Positions 8,728 to 17,310 are shown, numbered from the stretch's first letter. The stretch is DNA of 35,910 nucleotides from an uncultured SAR116 cluster alpha proteobacterium (GCA_902516825.1 CABXZZ010000009.1:1-35910); one strand, 5' to 3'. The notes: generated from the sequence alone by a model not told the origin. Program-made: numbers and translations.

Positions 8728-9399
8728 TTAGCCATTAATGTAATTTAGGGCAATTTGCAAGACTTCATCTGCATTTAATGAGGAACTATCAATAAAAATT
8801 GCATCTGAAAGACGTTTTAATGGGGCAAATTGTCTAGTGCTATCTGTTTTATCCCGCTCATTCAGTTCTTTAAGAATGGTTTCTTGCGTTTGATTTGATT
8901 TTGTATCTTTTAACTGCGCGAAACGCCTTTTTGCACGAATTTCAGGTTTTGCATCAATAAAGAACTTAAAATCTGCTTTTGGAAGTATTACCGAACCTAT
9001 ATCTCTTCCATCCAAGACAGCCCCTGAATTAGAGGGAGGAGAGTGGGCAAAATTTCTTTGTTTCTTAATAAGTGCCTGCCTGATCTCTGGCAAGCTTGCA
9101 ACTGCTGCGGCTAGACTTGAAATTTTCTGACTTCTTAGTTCAGGCGAATCCAGTATTGGTAGTGATAAACTAAGAGCAATGGTGGTTAGTTTAATAATGG
9201 TTGATCTCTTAATAGTTTCGTTCTGTGTTGGCTCTTTAATATTGTCCCCAAAACTAGTCATCCCGAGTTTTAATGCTTGTAGTGCAACAACTCGATAAAG
9301 TAATCCGGTGTCGAGATAATCGTACCCAAGGCTATTTGCAAGTCTTCTTGCTAGTGTACCTTTTCCAGATGCCGCAGTTCCATCGATGGCTATTTTCAT
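8728..9399 (-). CDS. cmk: Cytidylate kinase
   Basis: Phosphorylates CMP and dCMP with ATP. It has 223 residues, starting at ATG 9399 with MKIAIDGTAASGKGT containing the P-loop (GTAASGKGT). Other family motifs are YDYLDTGLLYR, VLDGRDIGSVILP and FFIDAKPEIRAKRRF, followed by the lid-region arginines (NERDKTDSTR). It sits between aroA (48 bp upstream) and rpsA, the widespread aroA-cmk-rpsA order. Confidence 0.96.
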   Translation of the reverse strand: MKIAIDGTAASGKGTLARRLANSLGYDYLDTGLLYRVVALQALKLGMTSFGDNIKEPTQNETIKRSTIIKLTTIALSLSLPILDSPELRSQKISSLAAAVASLPEIRQALIKKQRNFAHSPPSNSGAVLDGRDIGSVILPKADFKFFIDAKPEIRAKRRFAQLKDTKSNQTQETILKELNERDKTDSTRQFAPLKRLSDAIFIDSSSLNADEVLQIALNYING

Positions 9400-9447
9400 G
9401 CTCTGCCTTTTTTTGTGACGCTAAATTCTACCAGTCTAACGGAAAAC

Positions 9448-10815
9448 TTATCTCCAGTGATTATTAACAGGGGAAATTCTTGCACCATGCTTATTCATTA
9501 ATTCAACAAAGCCTGGAAAGCTTGTATCAATTGTGGAAACGCCATCTACAATGATTCTATCAGTGCTCACGAAACCAAGGGTTAGAAAAGACATTGCAAC
9601 TCTATGGTCATGCTCTGAATAAATATTAAATCCACCTTTTATACAAGAATTGCCAGTCACGGTCTTAGTGCCGTATACCCGCATAGTGGTCTCAGTTTCA
9701 TCAACATTCACGCCTGCAAGGCGTAAACCTTTTGTCATAATTGCTATTCTATCTGCTTCTTTATGTCTTAACTCACCGATATTTGCCATCAACGTAGACC
9801 CTGTTGCCATTGCAGCCGCGATACACAAGATAGGGTATTCATCTATCATCGATGGTGCTCTATCAGCTGGTATGACAATTCCTTTCAATTGGCTTGAAGA
9901 AACCAGTATATCAGCAACCTGCTCGCCACCAACTTCGCGTTCATTTCTGATTTTTATCCTACCGCCCATTTCGCGAAGTGTGGTAATCAATCCAATACGC
10001 TCTGGGCTCATACCAATCATAGGTAAAAGAAGCTGGCTATTTTCAGTGATTAATCCGGCAACAATTAAAAAGGCAGCAGATGAGGGGTCACGCGGCACGA
10101 TAATATCATTTGCCTGCAGAGTAACGCCCCCTCTCACGCTAGCCCTATAACTGCCATCCAAATTGGTTTGAGTATCAACTTCAACTCCAAAATGTTTCAG
10201 CATACGCTCTGTATGATCACGCGATTTTGCTGGCTCAATTATAGATGTTACGCCTCTTGAATTTAACCCTGCAATTAAGATAGCGGATTTGATTTGCGCA
10301 GATGCTACGGGAGAAATGTAACTTATTGGAAGGGGACTCGATCGCCCAGTAATATTAACTGGTAGCAATCCGTCACCATTGTCGCTCACCTGAATCCCCA
10401 TTTGGCTGAGCGGTTCTGTAATACGTCGCATTGGTCTACTGGAAAGGGATTCATCTCCAATGAAAGTTGCGTTTATTTTTTGGCCAGCAACCAGACCCAT
10501 CAAAAGCCTCACGCCAGTTCCAGCATTTCCAAGGTCCAGTGGTTTTAGAGGCTCTTGCAGGCCATGCATGCCTACACCTATTACCTCTACTATATCATCT
10601 TCTAGTATAGAAATGCGGACACCTAGAGCGCAAATAGCGTTTAAAGTAGACTGAACATCTGAACTTTTTAGCATCCCCGATATCCTCGTTGTCCCCTCTG
10701 CAATCGAACTTAATATAAGCGACCTGTGTGAGATTGATTTATCCCCTGCAACAATACCGGTTCCTTGTAATCCAGAAATAGCTTCAGATGAAAGAGAGTC
10801 TGTATTATTATTCAT
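9448..10815 (-). CDS. aroA: 3-phosphoshikimate 1-carboxyvinyltransferase (EPSP synthase)
   Basis: Transfers the enolpyruvyl group of PEP to shikimate-3-phosphate in the shikimate pathway, giving precursor for the trp genes nearby. It has 455 residues. Motifs are GDKSISHRSLILSS (substrate-binding Lys and Arg), LGNAGTGVRLLMGL (the PEP-site signature), FIGDESLSSRPMRR and DEYPILCIAAAMATG, then RHKEADRI and EHDHRVAMSF. The usual PGDKS is AGDKS here. Several features suggest a class II (bacterial, non-enterobacterial) enzyme, but that is inference. The start is ATG 10815. It is the first gene of aroA-cmk-rpsA and diverges from the TIGR02300-family gene. Confidence 0.95.
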   Translation of the reverse strand: MNNNTDSLSSEAISGLQGTGIVAGDKSISHRSLILSSIAEGTTRISGMLKSSDVQSTLNAICALGVRISILEDDIVEVIGVGMHGLQEPLKPLDLGNAGTGVRLLMGLVAGQKINATFIGDESLSSRPMRRITEPLSQMGIQVSDNGDGLLPVNITGRSSPLPISYISPVASAQIKSAILIAGLNSRGVTSIIEPAKSRDHTERMLKHFGVEVDTQTNLDGSYRASVRGGVTLQANDIIVPRDPSSAAFLIVAGLITENSQLLLPMIGMSPERIGLITTLREMGGRIKIRNEREVGGEQVADILVSSSQLKGIVIPADRAPSMIDEYPILCIAAAMATGSTLMANIGELRHKEADRIAIMTKGLRLAGVNVDETETTMRVYGTKTVTGNSCIKGGFNIYSEHDHRVAMSFLTLGFVSTDRIIVDGVSTIDTSFPGFVELMNKHGARISPVNNHWR

Positions 10816-11024
10816 TTCAAGCCTCAGATTGGAATGGACGTGACTATTCTACATGCGGTGCTTTCTCTCACAACAAATAAAAATTATCTAGGTTTAAATT
10901 TAGAAATAAAATTTTGCTTACCAAATAAACAAACGCTCAATCTTTCCAAAATTGGGGAGAAATAATAATTACGTTACAATTTAAACGTATTTTGAAAAAT
11001 ATTTAATGTTGACTAAAATTTACT

Positions 11025-11054
11025 TTGACATATGGATGTATTATTGTGTTATTC
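11025..11054 (+). promoter_or_regulatory. Possible promoter for the TIGR02300-family gene
   Basis: A perfect -35 box TTGACA lies at 11025-11030. About 17-18 bp later there is only a weak -10-like TTATTC/GTTATT. This places a transcription start 30-35 bp before ATG 11091. It is in the 275 bp divergent gap with aroA; the aroA side shows no clear promoter to me. Confidence 0.3.
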
Positions 11055-11090
11055 GCGGAGATGGCAGAAAAAAAACATCAAGGATTAGAC

Positions 11091-11537
11091 ATGAATGAGA
11101 TTGAACTGGGAGTTAAGAGACGTTGTATTAGCTGTGGCACAAAATTTTATGATTTTTTGAAATTCCCCATAACCTGCCCTAATTGCGGAGCAGAATTTGA
11201 TCCGGAACAGCTTCTCAAAAGTAGGAAAGGTAGAGTAACTGCCAAATCAACTATTGTTGAAGCTGCAAAAAAAGACACCGCCGAGAATGAGTTTCAAACA
11301 GAGCCACTACTTGCTGAAGCCGAAATTGAAACAGATATTGACGATGTAGAAGACGATGGATTGCCTGCAGACGACGAAAGCTATATTGCAGTAAGTTCAG
11401 ATGAAGATGAGACAAATGCACCAGCTACATTCGAGGATGATGAAGAGTTTATTGATGAATTAGCTGAAGACGTTGAAGAAGTTGATATGGATGCAGACGA
11501 AGCCTCGGGAACTCTTTCCGAGAAAGACGAAGAATAG
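11091..11537 (+). CDS. TIGR02300 / FYDLN_acid family zinc-ribbon protein
   Basis: A 148-residue alphaproteobacterial protein of unknown function. The N-terminal quarter is a zinc-ribbon with two CxxC pairs (RRCISCGTKFYDF and ITCPNCGAEFDPEQ). It is followed by a basic patch (KSRKGR) and about 100 residues dominated by Asp and Glu. The family hallmark FYDLNK reads FYDFLK here. I chose ATG 11091 because AAGGA lies 6 bp upstream and the family starts close to the ribbon; ATG 11061 and the track's 11025 have no usable ribosome site. Its place between aroA and tRNA-Ala(GGC) is conserved in alphaproteobacteria. Confidence 0.85.
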   Translation: MNEIELGVKRRCISCGTKFYDFLKFPITCPNCGAEFDPEQLLKSRKGRVTAKSTIVEAAKKDTAENEFQTEPLLAEAEIETDIDDVEDDGLPADDESYIAVSSDEDETNAPATFEDDEEFIDELAEDVEEVDMDADEASGTLSEKDEE

Positions 11538-11600
11538 AAAGTTCTGATTGACATTAGCTAATAGTTTACCTAGTACCGATAATTATTAAAAATCTAATTC

Positions 11601-11676
<76 letters not shown>

Positions 11677-11910
11677 ACAATCGTTACTTTTCTTGGATGC
11701 CAGATAGCTTGATCCGCAACATAATAAGGGTTAGATCTCACGAATAATATCATAATTTAAAAATGGCACTTAACAATCCTAATGGCAACGATTATGTATT
11801 CAATATCTCCAAGTGTTTTTTTTAAATGATTATTTTTAAATTAAATCTATTTTATAGATGCTAGTCACTTATTGATATAGCTAGTGAACAGGATTGAAAG
11901 GAACTTTAAG

Positions 11911-12282
11911 ATGAAGACCTCAAGCTCTGAACTTCAAGCAGCTCACAAGATTATACCAAAAATCGACGTTGAGGTAGGTATTGAAAAACACAAAACTGGG
12001 AAGTCTGTATTCATCGATGTCCGTGATGGATTGGAAATAAACCAAACTGGTACAATAAAAGGCGCACTTCGCATTCCGAGGGGTTTTATAGAATTTGCAG
12101 CAGACCCTGAAACAGCATTTTATAACCAGGAGCTTCAGAAGGATGCTGATATCGTGCTTGTTTGCGGTGCCGGCGGAATGGCGGCTTTAACGGGTAAGAC
12201 ATTGGTTGAAATGGGGTTTCGGTCAGTTTCAAATGTCGGCGGATTTTCTAGCTGGAAAGAGGCTGGAGGCCCCATCGAATAA
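11911..12282 (+). CDS. Single-domain rhodanese-like protein
   Basis: A 123-residue rhodanese domain with no signal peptide. The N-terminal motif is FIDVRDGLEINQTGTIKGA, and the active-site loop follows a buried strand as VLVCGAGGMAALTGK, with the C-terminal VGGFSSWKEAGGPIE typical of the family. The predicted persulfide-carrying cysteine is present, but the loop CGAGGM lacks the arginine common at its end (CxxxxR), so the donor or acceptor may differ. I chose ATG 11911 (AGGA 8 bp upstream) over the track's GTG 11884. It stands alone between tRNA-Ala and a gene-poor stretch. Its in-vivo partner is unknown. Confidence 0.85.
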   Translation: MKTSSSELQAAHKIIPKIDVEVGIEKHKTGKSVFIDVRDGLEINQTGTIKGALRIPRGFIEFAADPETAFYNQELQKDADIVLVCGAGGMAALTGKTLVEMGFRSVSNVGGFSSWKEAGGPIE

Positions 12283-12982
12283 AGCAGAATTGCGCGCAGT
12301 CGCGTAATCATTGGGCTTGTTATAACCGGAACATTTTCGTTTTTGGTGATTCTAATAGCTGGTGATATCTTGACGATGGAACCGGCCTTCCGCATTGGTG
12401 TAGATGGCCTGAGATGATGAAGCGGCGCCTAATTCAGGATAGGAAATATTATGTCGGACAGGGCTCTTGTACTCGAAGGACCGGGCCAGATGATGACTAC
12501 GTGAACGGATATCTTTTAAATAGGCGTTCAACTTTGCTATCTTGCATTCTTGCTTATTCACCTATTGACCATATGTTATAGATGCTTGTGCAATTAGCTT
12601 TAAATACCCCATTAACCTATCTGCAGCGAGAATTTGCGACCAGCTTCTTAGAAGCAGCTTCTGTAATCTTAACCATCAGAGCTGGCGCTTGGCACGATAG
12701 TGTCATCTCGTTGGTCATCAGTGTTTACCCGCCAATATTAGGAATGCGAGCAGATAACCGTGATTGGATTGGGTTTTATGATTAGATTGGCGGCGCTGAC
12801 GAGTCTCGCGCGCTTTGCGGGCTTCTTAAAGAGGCTTCAGCCATAAGCAAATTTCATTATTTTGGTACAAGTTCGATTTTAATCCCCTCTAATAAGGAAT
12901 CTATTCACTTGTAAGCAGAAAATCACCATAGATCTGGTGAAGAGATTGCCAAGTATATTTTGCGTTTAAAAAATTGATAGAA
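12283..12982. other. 700 bp with no convincing gene; higher GC and short open frames
   Basis: This lies between the rhodanese gene and lptB, where rpoN often follows lptB in proteobacteria. No rpoN, hpf or ptsN remnant is recognisable. By eye the stretch 12360-12850 is richer in G+C than its neighbours. On the plus strand there is a chain of small frames: 44 codons in frame after the rhodanese stop with one hydrophobic stretch, then a TGATG overlap into a 54-codon frame (12417-12581), an in-frame TAG directly followed by an ATG opening a 67-codon frame (12582-12785), and a 22-codon frame (12778-12846). On the minus strand there is a 69-codon GTG frame (12352-12561). None has a recognisable product or good ribosome site. 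I looked for RNase P, SRP RNA and tmRNA signatures and saw none. Confidence 0.5.
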
Positions 12983-13771
12983 CTAAAAAGTAAAGCGTTT
13001 ACCCAAATACACTTCACGTACCCCTTGATGTTCAACAACTTGTTCTGGGCTGCCTTCCATTAATATAGCACCATCATGCAAGATATACGCCCTATCTACG
13101 ATATCTAATGTTTCCCTGACATTATGGTCAGTAATCAACACACCTAATCCACTCTCCTTCAAATGCGTTATGAGGTCTCTTACCTCTCCAATAGCAATAG
13201 GGTCAATGCCGGCTAATGGTTCGTCAAGAAGTAGAAATGTTGGTCTAGCGGCTAGCGCACGAGCTATTTCGAGTCTGCGTCTCTCGCCGCCAGAAAGATT
13301 GATAGCAGCTGTATTGCGTAAATGAGCAATGCTGAATTCAGCCATCAACTCCTCTAGCATACCATCACGAACATCTTTATCATTTTCAACAATTTCTAAA
13401 ACGGATCGAATATTTTGAGCAACGCTAAGGCCTCTAAAAACGCTTGATTCTTGTGGAAGGTATCCGAGCCCTAATCTTGCTCGATAAAACATAGGAGATT
13501 TGGTGACTTCAAGACCGTCCAGAAATACGCGGCCTTCGTCTGCTGCTAGTAACCCACATAGCATGTAAAAAGTAGTTGTTTTTCCAGCCCCGTTAGGGCC
13601 AAGAAGCCCAATCGCCTCACCTCGCTGAACACCAAAACTAACATTGCGGACAACGCGCCGTTTGTTGATATATTTCCCAAGACCATCAGCAACTAATCCA
13701 ACATTGCTATCAATCAATCTCAGGTGACTAGACCAACTATGTGCGTTTTCGTATGTTTCTTTATTTGTCAT
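12983..13771 (-). CDS. lptB: LPS export ABC transporter ATP-binding protein LptB
   Basis: The cytoplasmic ATPase that powers LPS extraction from the inner membrane with LptF, LptG and LptC. It has 262 residues. Walker A is GLLGPNGAGKTTTFYML, the Q-loop is LGYLPQESSVFRGL (an LptB hallmark), the signature is LSGGERRRLEIARAL, Walker B is FLLLDEPLAGIDP, and the H-loop is LITDHNVRETLDI. The C-terminus REVYLGKRFTF is typical. The N-terminal ~28 residues before the ABC fold are somewhat long. It is the last gene of rnd-lptC-lptA-lptB, 70 bp after lptA. Confidence 0.95.
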   Translation of the reverse strand: MTNKETYENAHSWSSHLRLIDSNVGLVADGLGKYINKRRVVRNVSFGVQRGEAIGLLGPNGAGKTTTFYMLCGLLAADEGRVFLDGLEVTKSPMFYRARLGLGYLPQESSVFRGLSVAQNIRSVLEIVENDKDVRDGMLEELMAEFSIAHLRNTAAINLSGGERRRLEIARALAARPTFLLLDEPLAGIDPIAIGEVRDLITHLKESGLGVLITDHNVRETLDIVDRAYILHDGAILMEGSPEQVVEHQGVREVYLGKRFTF

Positions 13772-13841
13772 AAATTACGGCGCTTGTATAAGAATTTAAA
13801 CGAATAACCATTATCATAGGAAAAAACCTTGGAATATGCAA

Positions 13842-14621
13842 TCAATTTGATGCACCCAAAATCAATTTTCCAGTCACACGCTTGTTCTCATTCCCTGCTA
13901 GTATCTTACTATATCCTGTTTCCATGTTAATAATGGCTTTATCGCCGCGAAGCTGATTTTTGTCACCCAAAATCACAACCGAATCCGATAGTGTAACATT
14001 GCCACTTTCAACTTGGTAGAATGCGGAGCTTGAAAAAGCAACTCTGCCTGCTTCTTCGGTCAATTTTACATCCCCCTCAGCATTTATGGTATTTATGTCG
14101 CCATCGTCCGTCAGTTCAATTTTTAGCATCTGTGCCTCGATTTTTCTGGCTTCGGATATTGAAATCATAGCATCTTTTTGTAATAGTAATAAGCCGTTTA
14201 ATTCATCAAATTGAATTTGATGAGATGACTTGGCAATCAATTCTTCGGATTCGAAATAATTCTCATTTCCAGTAAGTGTAAAGGTCTGGGTGTTCATTTC
14301 ATAAATGAGCCTGTCTGAAAACCCAGAACCCGACACATCATTAAACTTCACCGAGCCTGTAGCTTCTATTCTAGTAATATTACGGTTTTCCTCGCTTTCA
14401 TAAAAAGCGATGATTTTGTCTGCATTAATGGTGCGCCTACCTTGGGTGGCAGTTGCATCTCCCATGGCGTTATATGATTTGTTCTCTTGGTTCCATTCAA
14501 GAAAACCAGATGCCTCAATTTCCAGGTTTTCTGCCAATAACGGCTTAAACAGAAATATAGATAACGCAAGTCCCAGAATATATATTTTATATTTCAATAT
14601 CTGTCTTGATGTTACATTCAT
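13842..14621 (-). CDS. lptA: LptA/OstA-family periplasmic LPS transport protein
   Basis: LptA forms the periplasmic beta-jellyroll bridge for LPS. A signal-like helix (ILGLALSIFLFKPLLAENLE) ends near residue 34. It is followed by OstA-type repeats such as NIEATGSVKFNDVS-like and NTINAEGDVKLTEEAG segments. At 259 residues it is longer than E. coli LptA (about 185), as often seen in alphaproteobacteria. I chose ATG 14621 (AAGGG 8 bp upstream) rather than the track's GTG 14630. It lies between lptC and lptB. Confidence 0.85.
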   Translation of the reverse strand: MNVTSRQILKYKIYILGLALSIFLFKPLLAENLEIEASGFLEWNQENKSYNAMGDATATQGRRTINADKIIAFYESEENRNITRIEATGSVKFNDVSGSGFSDRLIYEMNTQTFTLTGNENYFESEELIAKSSHQIQFDELNGLLLLQKDAMISISEARKIEAQMLKIELTDDGDINTINAEGDVKLTEEAGRVAFSSSAFYQVESGNVTLSDSVVILGDKNQLRGDKAIINMETGYSKILAGNENKRVTGKLILGASN

Positions 14622-14659
14622 TGCACGCACCCTTGTTCTTGCTTTCTCATATATTTTGG

Positions 14660-15346
14660 TTACTGGTTTGCCATTATAATAAGATTAGCATGACCGCCAA
14701 AATAGATAGTCCCGCTTTCTTGATTAATACTCATGTCTTCGCCGGTAATCTTCATATTTTCAGTTATAACAACGACCGGTTGATTACTGTGATAAATTTT
14801 GTTTACCAAATCTACAGATAATTCAGAGGTGTTGATATTTACCTTTGGCTGTGTTTGTTTTATCTCAACAGTTCCTTGAAATAGAGTTGTTTCCCTGGAC
14901 TGATCTAAAATAGCTTCGAATGAGTTTATTTTTATTATACTCCCATTTTTAGTCCAAATAGTACCATCCGGTTTGGAAAGATGAATAAGCCCTTGCTTTG
15001 GCATATTATCAATCGCCTGCTCGGCAGTTATTTCAAAATTTTCACCATCATTTGTTCTGCCTGAAAATCGAGCGCCAGTCATCTTAGTGTTACCTGCTTG
15101 AGATTGTGAAACCTGTTCAATGCTCACTTCAATATTTCCGGTCTGGTCTGCGAAATATAGCCACCAGATAACACCTATGCTAAAAAAAATAGAGGGAATT
15201 AACAAAAGATATGAGCGCTTAATTCCTTGCTTTTTAGACGTGCCTTCGATTTTTATTTTTGAGAGGATTGCTAAATTTTTTGCAAAGGCTCTGGTGTTTT
15301 CAGAAGTGCTGGTACTGCCATCAGAGCTAATGTTTTTTTTTATCAT
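14660..15346 (-). CDS. lptC: LPS export periplasmic protein LptC
   Basis: A bitopic inner-membrane protein of 228 residues. It has a cytoplasmic N-terminus of about 45 residues, one helix (YLLLIPSIFFSIGVIWWLYF), then a periplasmic beta-rich LptC domain (ITAEQAIDNMPKQGLIHLS and SELSVDLVNKIYHSNQPVV). It takes LPS from LptBFG and passes it to LptA. Identity rests on topology plus position between rnd and lptA rather than on strong motifs. The start is ATG 15346 with no clear ribosome site. Confidence 0.85.
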   Translation of the reverse strand: MIKKNISSDGSTSTSENTRAFAKNLAILSKIKIEGTSKKQGIKRSYLLLIPSIFFSIGVIWWLYFADQTGNIEVSIEQVSQSQAGNTKMTGARFSGRTNDGENFEITAEQAIDNMPKQGLIHLSKPDGTIWTKNGSIIKINSFEAILDQSRETTLFQGTVEIKQTQPKVNINTSELSVDLVNKIYHSNQPVVVITENMKITGEDMSINQESGTIYFGGHANLIIMANQ

Positions 15347-15433
15347 TTGTATTTTTTCTACCTAATTCTGGCACATTAAACTGATATTAAATATCGCTTT
15401 TATAGCTTGTTTCAAAAAGCGTCATCTACAACT

Positions 15434-16045
15434 CTAATGATGAAAAATATCTAAATCTTCAAATCCGTTTAGATCAAGAGCTATTCGATGCGTTAAAAAA
15501 TCGAAGCAATGATGGGCTAAATCTAACCTTCCCTCTTTAGTTAGTTGTTCATTTAATTTCGATTTTATCCTGTGCAAATACAAAACGTCACTTGCAGCAT
15601 ATTTTTTTTGAGCTTCGCTCAGTATCTCAGCTCCCCAGTCTGATGATTGTTGTTGTTTTGACAATTCAACAGATAGCAATTCTGAACATAAATCTTTCAA
15701 TCCGTGCCTCTCTGTATAGGTTCTAGATAGTTTTGATGCAATTTTTGTGCAATAAATAGGACCTGATACCATGCAGACATCTCGGGCTAAGACGGCTAAA
15801 TCAAATCTAGCGAAATGAAATAGCTTTTCAATTGTTTTGTCTTGCAGTAATGCTTCTAGGTTGGGTCTTTTTTGTCTTTCAGCACCGATTTGAACAAGAT
15901 GGGCATCTCCATTACCATCAGATAATTGAACTAGACAAAGCCTGTCTCTGGTTAATTTTAACCCTTTTGTTTCTGTATCAATCGCAACTGATTTTCCAAA
16001 GTGAATATAGCTGGGTAGGTCATGTTGATGAAGAAATACACTCAT
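15434..16045 (-). CDS. rnd: Ribonuclease D-like 3'-5' exonuclease
   Basis: A short, single-domain DEDDy exonuclease of 203 residues, the typical alphaproteobacterial form without the HRDC domains of E. coli RNase D. Exo I is VAIDTETKGLKL, Exo II is LFHFARFDLAVLA, and Exo III is YAASDVLYLHRIKSKL (Asp plus Tyr). It trims structured RNA 3' ends. Its ATG overlaps the stop of the upstream fused permease/nitroreductase ORF by ATGA, so it is now translationally coupled to that ORF. lptC follows 87 bp downstream. Confidence 0.92.
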   Translation of the reverse strand: MSVFLHQHDLPSYIHFGKSVAIDTETKGLKLTRDRLCLVQLSDGNGDAHLVQIGAERQKRPNLEALLQDKTIEKLFHFARFDLAVLARDVCMVSGPIYCTKIASKLSRTYTERHGLKDLCSELLSVELSKQQQSSDWGAEILSEAQKKYAASDVLYLHRIKSKLNEQLTKEGRLDLAHHCFDFLTHRIALDLNGFEDLDIFHH

Positions 16046-17310
16046 TTTAATCTTTGGCCCTCCTTTATATCTAGTCCATATCTCAATGCGATCCGAGATA
16101 TATCAGGGCGATTTCGCTCATTTGGCTGTTTTGTTTTTGCGCCAATATAAATGAAGCCTGCTATTTTGTCAGTATCAGGATTTCCGCCAAGCGTAGTTAG
16201 CATTTTTTCATTGTAAGAATACCAATGCGTAACCCACTGCGCTCCATATCCGAGCGCAAGCGCGGCTGTAAGTAAATTCTGACAAACTGCTCCAGCAGAT
16301 AAATACATTTCCCATTTAGGTATCTTAGAGTGAATTACAGGTTTTGAAATTACGCATAAAACAGCACTAGCTTTTGTAAACCGTCTTTCTTCAAACTCTA
16401 GCATTACTTCAATTCTTTCTTGTATTTTTTCAGCCATCTCATTTCTACCCTGAGACATTAAGCTTTCGTAAGTTTTCTGAAGTGTCGCCGTCATTTTTTC
16501 TTGTTCAACAATTGTTTTTGTTGCAGCAACTTTTTCATTTATATAAAGCAACTTTGATTTTAATTTTTCGATTAATTCGACAGGAGCTTGTTGCAATATT
16601 TTGAGCAACTCGTCATTTGGCAATGACTTCGCGTCAACGCGTTCTATTTCTCCGTGACCAGGAATATTAATAATATTTTTAAAGTCTGGCAAATCTGTAA
16701 CCGTTGTAGAGCCAGCTGATTGGTCTGGCGCTCTGTTGAATGCTCTGTAAATTGTTTCTGTAAGGCCTCTTAAGAAAAAGAGCCCACCCAAAGTCACAAT
16801 GAAAGACGAGATACCGCTTTTTACGATTAACCAACCTTGAAACCAACCAAATGCCAGAGTAAAGCAAAGTGTAATTAAAAATGCACCTAGAGGAGAAACA
16901 TCCTCTATTCTTATCAGCGTTATTGTCTCTACATGAATACCTCCCTCAAAAGATATGTACGGAATAACAATAGCAAAACCCCAGCGTAATATGATAGCCA
17001 TCACACCAGCAGCAAAGCCCATCATAGAGCCAATGGAGAGATCAAATTCTCCTGAAATAATTAGTAATCCGGCTCCAATAGCTATGATACCTAGTTGAGC
17101 CACAACTCTGAAATTATTTCGGATGCCAAGAGCATTAAAGCCATCACCAGCAAAAGGATTGAAAGAAAACTCGCCTGCTGGAATTGAGAAATATCCAAGC
17201 ATTCCAAAAAGAAGCAACATGACCCCAATAGGTCCTATTTCTGGTCGCTTTATAAGTGAGGCAAACCAGCCAGTTTGTCCTAATCTATCTGATTCCGTCC
17301 GAGTATTCAT
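16042..17310 (-). CDS. Fused ORF: truncated sugar ABC permease joined to the C-terminal half of a nitroreductase
   Basis: The ORF is intact at 422 codons but its two ends belong to unrelated families. Residues 1-215 or so are a ribose/xylose-type ABC permease: NFRVVAQLGIIAIGAGLLI, the family motif ISGEFDLSIGSMMGFAAG, and ISSFIVTLGGLFFLRGLTE. The permease then stops about halfway; the later helices and the RFGNWIFATGG-like segment are missing. Residues ~300-415 are the C-terminal half of a YdjA-like nitroreductase: FEERRFTKASAVLCVISKPV, then KIPKWEMYLSAGAVCQNLL, YGAQWVTHWY and IAGFIYIGAKTKQP. The flavin-binding N-terminal RRS region is absent. Residues ~215-300 are charged and probably helical, and I cannot assign them to either parent with certainty. 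Neither half should work on its own. It follows the binding protein gene by 95 bp and overlaps rnd by ATGA. It is a deletion fusion or an assembly chimera. Confidence 0.8.
   Translation of the reverse strand: MNTRTESDRLGQTGWFASLIKRPEIGPIGVMLLLFGMLGYFSIPAGEFSFNPFAGDGFNALGIRNNFRVVAQLGIIAIGAGLLIISGEFDLSIGSMMGFAAGVMAIILRWGFAIVIPYISFEGGIHVETITLIRIEDVSPLGAFLITLCFTLAFGWFQGWLIVKSGISSFIVTLGGLFFLRGLTETIYRAFNRAPDQSAGSTTVTDLPDFKNIINIPGHGEIERVDAKSLPNDELLKILQQAPVELIEKLKSKLLYINEKVAATKTIVEQEKMTATLQKTYESLMSQGRNEMAEKIQERIEVMLEFEERRFTKASAVLCVISKPVIHSKIPKWEMYLSAGAVCQNLLTAALALGYGAQWVTHWYSYNEKMLTTLGGNPDTDKIAGFIYIGAKTKQPNERNRPDISRIALRYGLDIKEGQRLK

Noticed and set aside
9650-10150. 166-codon plus-strand ORF
   Set aside because: It lies wholly inside aroA on the opposite strand, and aroA matches its family along this whole stretch.
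12439-12506. Short frame MSDRALVLEGPGQMMTT with an AGGA site, resembling the N-terminus of a zinc-type dehydrogenase
   Set aside because: It stops after 17 codons and the following bases do not continue the family in any frame; the resemblance is too short to call a pseudogene.
12352-12561. 69-codon minus-strand ORF with a GTG start
   Set aside because: No ribosome site and no recognisable product; kept only as part of the description of the gene-poor stretch.
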